Source: Pratylenchus scribneri (lineage: Eukaryota; Nematoda; Chromadorea; Rhabditida; Pratylenchidae). Taken from it: 64,000 nucleotides of DNA. Location of the stretch: the NCBI GenBank assembly GCA_030063045.1, contig JAQSEB010000023.1, forward strand, positions 3,844,001 to 3,908,000, given 5' to 3'. Position 1 is the stretch's first letter. Each line of letters starts with the position of its first letter. The position numbers and the translations under genes were made by a program. Positions 33,969-46,045 of the stretch are shown one piece after another. A model generated the notes under the pieces. It did no database searches and was not told where the DNA came from. It worked only from the letters and a program-made list of their open reading frames with translations.

Positions 33969-36900
33969 TTAATTCGGCAAACCAGCCAATGCCTTGCTCA
34001 ATCGTTCCATCACAGTTCGAACACTTTCATTACTGCCCATTGCCTTGGCCGATTGGGCAATTTGGCGTGAACTCATCATCACACTGTTCAGTGCCATCAG
34101 ACCATTTTCCACCTGCAAAATTACTTGAATATATTAAGCATTTTTTACAATTAATTTCACTTTGATTAAAAATAGTTAAGTTTCCCATCCAACTTACATA
34201 TCGAAATTTTAGCTCCGTTTCCACTGCCAAATTTGAGACCAATTGAAGTAATAATTGAAGAAGTGTTGGCACCGGCAATGGAGGAGGCGGTGAAGCGGTT
34301 GTTGAGGATTCCGATGTTGTGGACGATGATGTATTTGCGGCATTGAAAAATGCATCGGGGTCGATCTTCTTGCAGACTGTAATCAACAATTGTTGTTGTT
34401 TATCATCGCCCAATCCATGGTTCAATGCCTTTTGGTGGAATGGAGGATTAATTAAATTTAATAATTTAATTTTTTACCAATTCAAATGCATTTTTGTATT
34501 CATTTTTCTCCAACATTCGATTCAATTTTTCCATCGGCGTCAATTGTGGCTGAATGGGCAGTTGTTGTTGTTGGGCCTGATTAGCAATAATTTTGTTGGC
34601 CTCAATTTGTTGTTGGCTAATTGTTTTCAATTGTTCAATGAATTCGCTCAATCCTTTTTGGAATTGTTCATTCACTTGCGAGAATAATTGGCTGACGAAT
34701 ACTTCCACCTTAAAATTAAATTATTATTCTCATTTTTTTTATTGAATTAAATAATGTTTTTCGACTAGATTTGTAAAGTAAAGCGTTTAAAAACGCATAA
34801 AAATGACAACGAAATTATCTCTTTGTTGGCGGATTCGAACCCTAGACCTCTGTTTTACAAAAAAAGCATCAACCCACTAAGCTAAAAATGTCGTTTTTTA
34901 GCTGAATGGTTAAATTTTCTTTATAAACTCTAACGGGTTCAGAAAATTTTTTTTATAATTTAAGCGATTTTTATTTAAAAAAATGAAAAAATAACGATAA
35001 ACAGAAAATATTATAATATTATATAACCTGTGGCACAACGGAACGTTCCAAGCTCAAATGCATTTGTTCAAATTGTCGTGTTTGGGCCAAATCCACGGAA
35101 CGTTGAACATTTACGGAATGTTGGAGCAAATTATTCTCTGTGGTGCGCAATATTTTCTCTGCTTGTTCCTTTCCCTGTTTTTGCACAAATGATTCCATCT
35201 GCTCATGACGCACTTTCAGCTCATTTGCTGAAAAAAAATATTTATTATAAATTAAAATATGATTTGATTCAATAAATAATGTTTTTAAAAATGTGTTTGT
35301 GTAAAATTATTTACTTTGAATTTCGACTAAAAATGAAATATGAAAAAATTATAAATTTTTACAAATTTTCTCCAAAACATTGGACAAATTGTCGGCTTGA
35401 CTGGCTCTGAGTTGTTCATTTTCACTTTGCAATTTGCACATTTGAAGTTGCAAATCTTCAACCTAAATATTTCAAACTTATTAATATTCCTACTAAAAAT
35501 GTGCCAAAAACCTTTTCGTTGAGTTCCACAAATTTATTATTCATCATTTCGCCCAATTTGTCGACCATTTGCAAAATTTCCTCATCATTCGCCGGTGCAT
35601 CTCGTCCAATCAACATTCCAATCCTTCCCATTGCCCCCGTTTCCTCATTACTATTGTTGTTGTTGTTCGCAATTAGACCCAAATCCGTTGATTTCATGTG
35701 ACTAAATATTTTGTAATTTTTTTATTTTTCTTATATTCCTTTATCATTTTCTCATTATTTTTTCCGTATTAATCTTCTACTTTTCTAACTAAATCCCAAA
35801 ATTATTTTTAAACTAAATAAATTTTCATTTAATATTTTACTTTTTATTCGCCGATCCGCCGCCCATAATTTCGGTCAATGCCTCATACGGCTGATGTTGG
35901 TTTTGTCTTTGTTGTTGAAAATGTTGCATTAATTCGGCCGATGGTTGTGGCGGCGGTGGTGGAGGAGGAGGCGGATGAAATGAAGTTAATTGCTGTGAAG
36001 ATTGCCCTTGTTGTTGATTTGTTTCTGATTGGCCCAACAAATTGCGGCCCATTGGCTGGGTCGGTGCCGAATTGGTGGTGGGCGTTATTGGGGCAGTTGC
36101 AATGGATGGATCCACAGTGAACATTCTCTCCTTGAAAAATGATTAATTATTTACGGATAAAATGAATTGAATTGGACGAACAATGTCAATGTTCAATTCG
36201 AGCAATGAACGATTATTGATGGCAACCAGAGTGGCAATCACGGCCGAATTTGATGAATGACTGCCCAGGCCTTGGTCATCATCTTCCAAAGATAAATCGC
36301 CGGCTAAAAATAATAATATCAAATTAATAGAATTATTTTAATTATTAACCACTGTCAGAAAAATGATCGGCCAAAGTGCAGGGGACAATGCTAATCATTG
36401 GAGAACAAAATGTGATTTGGGTGCAGGCGGCAAAACATAATTGGGAAATGGCACCGGATGGTTGCTTGGCTGGTTGACTCAATTCAATGCAGAATAAATT
36501 CTAAAAATAATAATTTAAATTAAATTTAATTTAATAAACCGATGCATCATAATCGGCCACAAACAAAAAACGCATTGATGGTTCAATCATCAATTCCATT
36601 CGATTGATTTGATTTGGCGATTCGAAACGTAATTTTGCAACACATTGCCAATTGTCACAGTCAAACAAAGCCAAACGGCGGCCATTGTCCGATGAAAGGC
36701 ACACATATTTCCAAAATTGTTCATCCCTTCAATGTGAGGAAAATATTAATATTATTGGATATTGGTATATTTTATCATTATTTATTTAGTGAAAAAAATG
36801 AACCAAAAAGAATGAAATTGTTATTTTTTCAATTAAATTAAATTTATTTTAATTTGAAGATTTTTTTTGCATTTTTAATGATCAATTTTTAAAATAAAAT

Positions 36901-38257
36901 TAATCCCTCCCCACAACTAACATAATGTGAGTGGACAAATTGTCAAGGAAAACGAGCTCCTCAATGTGATTGTGGGCCAATGGATAAATTTTGTTTGCCA
37001 TTTGAATATTGTCCCAATCCTCCATTATGTAGAAAATGAATTCGCCATTGACGGTGGCCACGGCCAAAGCAGTCGAGTCCGGACTAATTCGGCATGCGCT
37101 GATTTCCTGCAAAATTTGGAAAATGAATTATTATTTTCTTATATATTATTTTTATTTGTAAGGATTTATGAACAAACCGTTTCAACTTGGATGTTAATCA
37201 TTCCGCCTTTCACATCCTCCCGAACACGGTCGTAGGTCACCTCGGTCCTCCCAATTTCGGCTTTGATTTTATTCAGCATAAAAAGGGTCACTTGGGCTCC
37301 CTAAAATATTTTATAAATTAATAAATGGTTTTTTAATTCAAAAAATATTTAATTTTTAATTCGTTAATTTTCCCAAAATTCCCAATAACCTGAATAACTC
37401 CCAACAAATGGCATTCCTCGCGTTCGCCCGTCTCTGGATCATCCTCCGGAACATATGGGCACCAAACAAGGCGGCCTGGCGCCTGTGCTGTGTGGTCTCC
37501 CTCTTTCAGGATAATCAAATATTTGTTGCTGAAAAATAATAAAGAATAAATGAATTAATTTAAAATTTTAATAGAATTTAATTTTAAAAAAAACAATAAT
37601 TGTTATTGCCAATTTATTTTGGCAGATTTGCTTACAGTTTTTGGCCATTCTCGTCCACTGAATAAATGTACAAATTGCCATTTGCATCGAGAACTGCTAA
37701 CAGCGGGGCGTGGGTGGCCCATTGCAAATCAACGGTGGGGTGTCGAAAATCCTTGATTAAATGGCGACAACGTTGGACGCGTTCCAATACGCGAACAGCC
37801 TCTCCGGTGGTATCATTGAAAAGACGATAGGCAATCTTTAATTAGAATTGATTAACCATAAAGATTGAATAAAAATTAGTTGAAAAAATGTTTTCCAAAA
37901 ATTTGATTAGGATTTAAATTGTTGATCAAAAAATGTTCAAAATCAATCAGCTATTAAAAAAAAAGAATAAGCAAACCAATTTATCTTGTGCTGCCAAAAT
38001 TCGACCCGCATAATTCGTTTTGTTATCCCATTTATATTCGGAAAGTAGCTGAGAATTGGCTCGTGCACTGTCCCTAACCCGTGGTTGCGATTCCAATTGC
38101 AAAATTACATTGCGTCCAACAGCAAATCGAAGAACCTCATCCGAACCAGTTAATTTGCTGTAAATTTTAATTGAATTAAATTTTTATTTTTATTAATATT
38201 TTCTCACTGTTTTTCAATGTATGATGAAGGCGAGGAGAGCAAATCAATTCCGGCCAT
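33969..38257 (-). CDS. edc-4: Enhancer of mRNA decapping 4 (EDC4/Ge-1) homologue
   Basis: EDC4 is a P-body scaffold joining DCP1 and DCP2 during 5'-3' mRNA decay. Exons: 38208-38257, 37977-38157, 37636-37835, 37390-37528, 37178-37300, 36922-37106, 36540-36726, 36350-36500, 36155-36303, 35841-36130, 35512-35701, 35363-35462, 35028-35227, 34478-34708, 34198-34428, 33969-34112. They total 916 codons plus stop, all phases consistent. The N-terminal half is WD40/beta-propeller-like: LQWATHAPLLAVLDANGNLY, RLVWCPYVPEDDPETGE, ACRISPDSTALAVATVNGEF. These align with the EDC4 propeller (RLIWCPFIPED, LSPDGTVLATAS). A Pro/Gln linker (nine Pro in a row at ~36030) follows. The C-terminal third is helical and coiled-coil, ending in the conserved-type ALAGLPN tail. 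At 916 residues it is shorter than the ~1400-residue human protein. The intron 34709-35027 holds repeat copy A4. It is divergent from the amidating-enzyme gene. Confidence 0.85.
34760..35025 (-). mobile_element. Dispersed repeat family A, compact copy A4 (in intron)
   Basis: Read on the minus strand it starts with the family's TATAATATTTTCTGTTTATC terminus (ending near 35025). It contains a tRNA-like core and ends with a hairpin-like GCGTTTTTAAACGC near 34780. At about 265 bp it is the shortest copy and lacks the satellite body, so it may be closest to the minimal unit. Confidence 0.65.
34823..34890 (-). other. tRNA-like Pol III promoter core in copy A4
   Basis: On the minus strand TTAGCTTAGTGGGTTGATGC (A-box type) is followed by GGGTTCGAATCC (B-box) with 30-odd bases between. 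This is the best A-box of the tRNA-like segments here. The acceptor arms do not pair convincingly. Confidence 0.65.
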
Positions 38258-38897
38258 TTCAATAAGTTATTTACTCTGAAAAAATTAGAATAAAATATTG
38301 CTTTTAAATAATGCGATGGGGTGAAGATGTTCGCGATAATGTGATTAATGTGGTAGGAAAATGGAAAGCTTTTTTTGTAATAATTTATGATTCATAAAAT
38401 CTGGTAATTAAGCAGATTTTTATATGAACTTTTTAGATAGAAGATATATATATAATTTTCGCGTATTGATATTATAATGTGCATTGAAAAACCACTAATC
38501 AACAAATAAAAATAAAAGTGATATGCAAATTCTCGAGTCCTTCGGCGGCGCCCTTGGCAAAAAAAAACAAGGGATGGGTGGGGTGGGAATGGGATGGCGG
38601 GCTGCGGCGATGGGGATTGGGGACGAAACAAGATTAGATCGAATCGAGAACGAGAAAGAGTGTTAAAAATTGAGAGGGTAAAAAGATATAAATATATGGA
38701 CTTTATATCCATAATAAAATTTAAAATTATGCTGAGTTGCTCTTTTGCTGGGAAAAATAGCTCGAGAAAATGGCTTGCTTAACTATTTCTTGATTTTTGA
38801 ATTTAATGCTGAATTAATAAAAGTATAAGAGTGGGATAATATTTACACAACATTTATTTGCTTATTATTAATCCAATCTAAAGGGCAGCCAATCAAA
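38258..38897. promoter_or_regulatory. Divergent intergenic region between edc-4 and the amidating-enzyme gene
   Basis: This 640-bp stretch separates two divergent start codons and must hold both promoters. I see no defined element beyond AT-rich runs. A GC-richer block sits at 38530-38640. Confidence 0.5.
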
Positions 38898-41800
38898 ATG
38901 AAACATCGAATAATTTTACAAAAATTAAAGATGAGAAAATATAGAAAATTTCACCTTTTTTCCATATTAATATTATTTTTTGCCACTTATATTTCCGGCA
39001 CTTCTGTCCGGAGGTTGCCTAATACAAATGAACAACTGAAAAAATTGACAATTCAAATACAAGGATATTCTCCAACACAAGTAAAATTATGAAAAGTGGC
39101 AAAAATTGTTGATTTGATTTGATTAAAGGAAGATGATTATGTGGGGGTTTCATTAAAGGCAGAGCCGGGATATATTGGTTTGTCCGAAAATGGGCAAGGA
39201 ATAAATATTTATTTGGATTTAAAGTGGAATTCGAACCAGCGGCGCATGCTGATCGAGTGCACCATATGTGTGTGGAAATAAATATTATTAATTTTAATAA
39301 TTCCCCAAAAGGTTGCTTTACGGTTGTACTGTGCCAGCTTACACCGATCGTAACTTTTGGCAAGGTTAAATAGTTTATAGGGCAATCATTTATATTGCCT
39401 ATGGCCAATTAAAGGGGGTGCAACTTGCAGCAGTGGCAATCACATTCTTTATGCCTGGGTTCATCATTTTTTGTATTGAAATATTGGGAAAAAACAAAAA
39501 ATTTATTAGGCTCGAAATGCTCCTCCTTTGAAACTACCCGAAAATGTGGCATTTGCTGTTGGAAATGAGGGGGATTCTGTACAGTATTTAGTTCTACAGT
39601 ATGTTTTTGGTGATTTTGCCATCATTTTATGTACTAATTTTGATAGAATTCATTATGCAAAGAAATTTGTGGGAAATGTGCGCGATTTCTCAGGTATTTT
39701 TATATGCCTTTCATTGTTGGCCATTTCGTTTTGTAGGCATCAAATTGCATTTGTCGCAGGAAAAGGCTCGTTATTTGGCCGGCGTTTATCTGTTTTTGAG
39801 TGGTGATTTGATTATGCCCGGTTATCCGGCATATTTCACCAATATGAGCTGTTCATATACTTCCGACACAAAACTTTATCCATTTGCGTAATTTTATACT
39901 AGCCAAAATATATCCATTTCATTTGATTAAGTTTCCGTACCCATACACATCAAATGGGTCGAGTAGTTTCGGCCTACGTGAAAAAGGCCAAAAATGGAAA
40001 ATGGCTTCAAATTGGGAAGCGAAATCCGCAATGGCCACAAGTATGGAAGAAATTATCAACTAATTTAAATTATTTGACAGCTTTTCCAAATGAGGGAAAC
40101 AAAATTGACAATTGAGAATGGCGATTTCATGGCTGGAACTTGGTTCTTTTTCAGATTGGGGGATATAGAGGAATTAAATCTATTCAGCCGATATGATTCC
40201 ACGGACAAAAAGGAGCCAGTGCCAATGGGAAGTATGGGAAAGGATGAAATGTGCAATTTTTATATGATGTATTATACGGACGCATCCCAACCGGATCCAT
40301 TCCCCTATGGGGCCGGATGCTTTGGTGACCAAGATTCGGAGACGGTCATCAAAGAATACCCAAAAGGTGTTGTGTTTAATTTGTTTTTTAAATTAATTTG
40401 ATTATTTTGTAGAGGGGACAACATTGTTGGCACCACACCCGGAATGGGAACATCAAGCCCATCAAAGTGGAAAGCCATTCGGCGTTTTGGAACGGCAAAA
40501 AATGGAGGAATTGGGTGGCGAAAAATTGGGACAAATTGCTGGTTTAGCATTTGATCCGCAGGGCAATTTGGTGATTTTCCATCGAGCCGGACGAATTTGG
40601 GAACAAAAGTGAATAAAATGGAAGGGAAAATGATGGATAAATTTGGGAATTTATTGCAGCACTTTTGACCAAAATAATGTAATGACCGATCGAAGTCCAA
40701 TCCAAAAGGCAGTGATTTTGGTGGCTGAAAATGGAAAGGATGGAAAATTGAAATTGTTGGCCAAATATGGACAAAACAAGTTTTTTTTTGTTTGAAATTT
40801 TGTGGAATTCAATTTGGATTTAGATTTCATTTGCCCCACGGCATTTTTGTAGATCAAAGTGGGAATTTGTATACAACGGATGTTGGTTCCCATCAAATCA
40901 TAAAATGGCGAATAAAAAATGGTAAAATAAAACAATTAAAATAATTTAATTTAATAAAATTCATAAAAAAGGAGAAATTGAACAAATTTTAACATTGGGC
41001 GAAAAGTTTGTGCCTGGTAAATATTTTATTATTTTCTACCAGAATATTTCACCAATATATAGGTTCGGACCAAAATCATTTTTGTAAGCCGGCGGGGATT
41101 GCCGTCTCAAAAATTGATGGTTCCATTTTTGTTGCGGATGGATATTGCAATAATCGAGTTTGATTTTTTGTTTTATTTCTTCAAATTGTTTAATTTTAGA
41201 TTGTAAAATTCTCAAAAGATGGCAAATTCCTCGCTGAATTTGGCCATTCCGTTTCCAATTACAATTCTCCATCATTGCCCCTGGGCGAATTCACTCTTCC
41301 CCATGATATTTCTTTGAATGAAGAAAATGATCGCATTTTTGTGGCCGACCGAGAAAATGGACGCGTCCAAGTTTATTCATTGGCCAAAATGGAGCCAATC
41401 TTTGATATCAAAAATGGGAATTTATTTTCTACTGTGTATTCTGTTCATTTTCAAAAAGGCATTGGCCTCCTTTTCGTGCCCGGCACTCCCACAATGAACA
41501 GCCAATCCGGACAATCCAATGAAATCGATGTTTTTGTGGTCCAAGAAAACTTTACCAATGTCCAATATTCATTTCGACCCGAATCCGACTTTTTACATCG
41601 TCCACATGTTTTGAGGGCTTTTGGCCATCAAATTTGGATTGGCGAAATTGCGGAATCCGGTGGAATACTTTGGCAAATGGAAATCCAATCGGACAGTGCC
41701 AATCCCCCCTCCCAACATCAAATGACCAAATCAGTGGAAGGAGGAAATAATAATTATAATATAATGCATATGGGCCAAGGGAATGGAGGTGGGCATTGGC

Positions 41801-42134
41801 ATAGGATGAAATTATGGACATTTTCCCCACATTTTCAGTGACCAGTCCATTCCATCCTGGGCCAATGATTCCCGAATTATATTCTGAACAATTTGCAATT
41901 GGCTCTGCTTTAGTAATGTTGATGGTCCTTTGTTCCATTTGTTGTGCCCTTTATTTGCTTTTGTGGAAATGTTGCTGTGCCCGGGAACAGGAATTATTCG
42001 ACAAAAAGGGATTCAAACCATTGAATAATTCGGCTGAAGGAGATGATATCGATGATGATTTGAGCAGTTCAGACAGTGATTTGGACGAAAGGGTTGAAAG
42101 GCAAAGGAGTCGGAATCGAGAATCCGGATTTTAA
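38898..42134 (+). CDS. pamn-1: Bifunctional peptidylglycine alpha-amidating monooxygenase (PHM + PAL)
   Basis: This enzyme makes C-terminally amidated neuropeptides in the secretory pathway: PHM hydroxylates the C-terminal Gly (Cu, ascorbate, O2) and PAL cleaves it. Exons: 38898-39080, 39129-39177, 39225-39267, 39312-39364, 39415-39458, 39510-39598, 39647-39693, 39737-39887, 39932-40040, 40081-40366, 40413-40608, 40660-40779, 40824-40921, 40972-41016, 41063-41157, 41200-41788, 41839-42134; 830 codons plus stop in exact phase. All PHM copper ligands are visible: VHHM and IHY (CuH), THTH and the Met of EMCNFYMMYY (CuM). PAL blades include FHLPHGIFVD, HFCKPAGIAV, GYCNNRIVKF and FTLPHDISL. There is an N-terminal signal segment (HLFSILILFFATYISG). 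One transmembrane helix (ALVMLMVLCSICCALYLLL) and an acidic, Ser-rich cytosolic tail end the protein. It is a membrane-anchored full-length form. The Cys usually found in the PHM LLAARC-type motif is absent at DFMAGTW. Confidence 0.93.
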
Positions 42135-42722
42135 ATTGCCTTTTTTACATTCATTCATTTCATCACCGGTTCTATTAGTATCCCTTTCTTTTCTACTTCT
42201 CCCTTGGGCTATCTTTTTTAAAATAAATGCAATTCAAAAAATGAAGGTGCTGCTAATAAATTCTCATAATTCATTTGATGTGATAATAAATCATAATCTG
42301 TCAGTAAAAATCACATTTTATTTCCTTATTTTATATTTCCTATGGCCTATTAATGAATTTGCATATTGCATGCCATTTTCAATCATTAAATAAATAAATA
42401 TTATTATATTTTATTAAAATTCTTCTGCTTTTAGAATAAAATTTGTGGAATTGAGTTTCAAAATCAAAATATAGCAGCAAAAATAATATGAAAAATGCAT
42501 ACATAAATTCTTTGAATGAACTAGGAATAATAAATAAATTACACTCTCTGCTGGAAAACAATACAAAAAATGTGGATTGTGTTTAGAAGATTAAATTCAA
42601 TTGCTAAAATTTTGCAAAAAAGGCAAGCAAAAAGAAGGATTTTGCAGAGCAGAAAATGAACCAAAGTTCAAAAATGTTCTCCAATTGTATTTTTTCTCCA
42701 TTGGCAACCATCACCAAAATAT
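42135..42722. other. Convergent intergenic region
   Basis: Contains the 3' UTRs of the amidating enzyme (+) and the Ras-like gene (-), with AATAAA-type words near 42222, 42290 and 42390. No additional gene seen. Confidence 0.6.
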
Positions 42723-43917
42723 TCATTGAATTCTGCATGTTTTGGCTTTGTTCATTTTGCTTCTTTTCTTTTTATTTTCATTTTCCCCTCCAGCAATGGC
42801 ATCGACCGAATCCGTCATTCCATTTTGGTATCCTCCATTTCCATTCGTCATTAAGGCCAAATTTCCATTGTAGCATTTTTCCAGGTATCGGAATTGCCTA
42901 ATTTGGCGAATTAGTGTGTGGAATATTTGGTCAACATTTTGCCGAAATTTTGCCGAAGATTCGAGATATGGAATTTTCAGAATTGCGGCCAAATCTTCGG
43001 CTTCAACTTGGGAAATCTGTTCAATCAAATGAGAATATCCACCAAATATTAATATCTCCCTCCATTTTTTTACCTGTCTTTGACTCTCCAAATCGCATTT
43101 ATTGCCGACCAACAACATTGGAAAATGTTCTCGATCTTTTATCCTCTCAATTGTTTTCCTCAATCTGAGCACATATTCCAGGCTTTGTCGATTTATGACC
43201 GAGAAAACCAGCAAGAATCCATCGCCCGTCCTTAAATGTTGTTCACGCATTGCCGAAAACTATAAAAATGGAATTGTTAAAAGGAATTGAAATTAAATTG
43301 CCTCCTCTTGGCCGGCGGTGTCCACAACTAAATAAGAAAATTGGGAATTAATACTTAAATCCATGTATTGAGAGCACCTTCAATTCTATAGAGGGAATCA
43401 TCAACAAATGCATTTTTTGTGTAGCTGTCAGAAATGGTTGGTTCATAATTGGTCATAAAATATTGTTGGACAAACTTCATTGAAAAGGGTTTAAAAATGA
43501 ATATTTTTGGCCACCCACTTGGACAGTCAATGAGGATTTTCCAACACCGCCAATGCCAACCATAACCAATTTCAATTTTGTTGGCTGTGAATGGGTGGAA
43601 TGACCGTTCATCATATTTTGGTTTTGTTTTTTCTTCAAAATTCCATTTCCATTCAATTCGGCTGGCTTTTTCATTAGTGTCGATTGGGACATTTGCTGCC
43701 ATGCAACAGCAGAGGAGGAGGACGAAGATGAACTTGGTTCAACAAAATGTGGGGAAGAATTGGCCGCATAGACCGGAAAATGGGATTGAGGAGGCCCTCC
43801 ATTACTATTTTGATGGCCATTCCAATCGAAATGATGATAAATTGTTGGTGAATTATTATAATTTTGATTCATTTTTTGGATTTGATTGTGTCGATGATTG
43901 TTGCTATGGCCATTCAT
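42723..43917 (-). CDS. ras-1: R-Ras/M-Ras-type small GTPase with long N-terminal extension
   Basis: This is a membrane-attached GTP/GDP switch of the R-Ras branch. Exons 43519-43917, 43378-43474, 43302-43327, 43074-43259 and 42723-43016 total 333 codons plus stop, phase exact. The GTPase motifs are G1 GIGGVGKSS, effector NYEPTISDSYTK, G3 DTAGQEE, G4 NKCDLESQRQ and G5 ESSAK. The C-terminus KTCRIQ ends in a CAAX box (CRIQ), preceded by a Lys-rich stretch, so prenylation is expected. The effector loop with DSYTK and the FLLVFSVINRQSL segment favour R-Ras/M-Ras over Ras or Rap. The first ~117 residues are His/Asn/Ser/Gln-rich low complexity, longer than the ~30-residue extension of vertebrate R-Ras. 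The exon ending 43302 uses a GC splice donor. C. elegans ras-1 is the presumed orthologue. Confidence 0.9.
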
Positions 43918-46045
43918 TCTTTTGAATAAAATTAATTAGATTATATTATTTATAATATTCTTAAATAAATTCCTCAACATCAGCTATAATGCATGCATTT
44001 ATTTTTTCCCATTTGGTTTGGAAATAGCCAGCAAGCATAAATTGGCCATTAGAAGGGGGGGGGGGGGGTGATTCAACATTCAACAGAGGCAACATCTTTT
44101 GGCCAATGTGAAAAAACCAAAAAAGGGAATGCGATTTGTGTTGGAATGGAAAAGGATATATCGAATTTCAGAGCACCATTGCCTCAACAATGACCAAAAA
44201 AGGATCGATTCAAGGGGAAATAATGCGAAAAATTGGGCTGTACAAATATTTAAATGGGAGGGGAAAATGGCATTTATGTTTAATAATAAAAACAGGAATT
44301 TTAATGAGTCCTCGCATAAATGATTTAACAAACAATTAGAGGCGATTAAAATTCGGGAGGACCCCCTCCATCATTTGCCCCATTCAATTTTGTCATTTAT
44401 GGAATTGGACATGGAATTATGCAATCAATAGGGCCAATTCCAATTCATTTCAACAAATTCCTTTCATTTGGCCATCCAATTTTTTGATGATGATAAGAAG
44501 AAGGGGGAAGGAAGGGGGAATGGCAAACAATAATAAAAGCTGTTTATGCGCTAAAATTGGCCGGATGAGTAAAGCAGAACAACGATTGGACGGATGGATG
44601 GCCGCGGAAAGTGGGAAAGGGAGGCCAAAGTTGTGATTGTTGTTGTTGAATGGGGGCAAATGGGCGGGAAAAGGGGAAATGGGATTCGGAGGGGATTGTG
44701 AGGGAAGATTGCGCCGAAAGGGACAACCGCAGCGGGAGAGGAGGCGGAGGACCAAAGAATTTGTGGTTGAATAGAAATGGAAATTGGTAAATCGACAAAT
44801 TGATCCTCAATTGCGCACAGCAATGGCCGAGGACTGTTCTTTTTTTCAGTAAAATTTCCCCTTCAATCGATGAGAGGAACAAACATTGAAGTGGAGTGGA
44901 ATAGCCGCTTTTTGGACCCCCAAAATGTGCTTGATGAGTGGCCAACAGGAAATGAATGGAAAAAGGGAGAAGCAAAGCAACCACTCGAGAATTAACAGAT
45001 TAGCGCGGAATGAAAAGGAAAGGGACATTAAAATGAGGAAAATAATATTTTTAGAGGAATGTTAATTGAAATGGAATTGGATCAAAAATTGGAAAGGGAT
45101 TTTCTTTTGAAAAGACGTTAATGGATGGGATGAATGGAATTGAAGGAAAAGGATTGAGGGAGGGAGGAAGGAAGGATGGGTCAGTTGGTCAGTCGGCTGG
45201 CAATTTGGCGCCTGATTAATTATTCCAGTGGAAAATGGATTTATAATAGGAGGGAATGAATTATGTGGTCCATTTGGATTGGAAGAAATGTTGGAAATTA
45301 ATTTGGAAAAATGATTTTGCCTAATGGATGGATGCCCATTACATCCATTTTGGTTTCAAATTTCACTTTCGGAACGTGTTTTTCATTAACGGCATTTTTA
45401 GAGAAAAAGGCCTTTTCCGAACAAACATTGGGGGAATGGGTATTTGATGCCTCCGGAGGCAAGAATCAACCTTTTCCAATCCTTTCACACATATGGTTAC
45501 ATTTAGAAGGGATAAACATATTTTTTATGGGGAAAACAAAGTCATTTTTGTCGCGATGAGTTTGGACAAAGGCCAAAAAACTGGGAAAAGGGGGAAAATG
45601 GGAAGGAAAATGAGGAATTGAGGCCGATTGGCCGAGGGGAAACCGACGCTGTTGCCCTTCCCCATTGCCTCCTTCATGGCCATTGGTCGGCTGACCGGGG
45701 GACGAAGATTTATTTATTTTTTGCCTCCGGCAAAAACCAAGAGGAGCAAAAAATTGTTGAGGGGAAAAGGCAAAGTGGGAAAAGTTTGGGGGTCGAAAAA
45801 GGAAAGGGAAGAAAGGAAATGCCGACGCTTTTGTTTGGCCGATGAAGGAAGGGGGGGGGGGAAGAACTTTTGTGTGGAGCAAAAAAGGAGAGGGGATTTG
45901 AGGGAAAAAAGGGATGAAAGGCCGAAAGATTTAGGGCATTTTGTTGGACTTGAAAAATGAATTGATTTTGGCGGGCGAATATAATGGTGGGTGGGAATGA
46001 CAAAACATTGAATAGAATAGAATTTTGCATTTATTTTTGGCCATT
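43918..46045. other. Intergenic region, purine-rich on the plus strand
   Basis: No consistent exon chain. The plus strand is rich in GGAAA/GGGAAA words between about 44450 and 45960, which keeps several minus-strand frames open. G runs at 44055-44068 (14) and 45851-45861 (11). Confidence 0.55.

Noticed and set aside
40138..40155. Mini-intron ending in TTTTTCAG within the PHM exon
   Set aside because: The only available donor would make a 12-base intron, too short to splice.
44544..45882. Several minus-strand frames over 100 codons
   Set aside because: They follow from a strong GGAAA purine bias on the plus strand; none has a plausible splice chain or recognisable domain.
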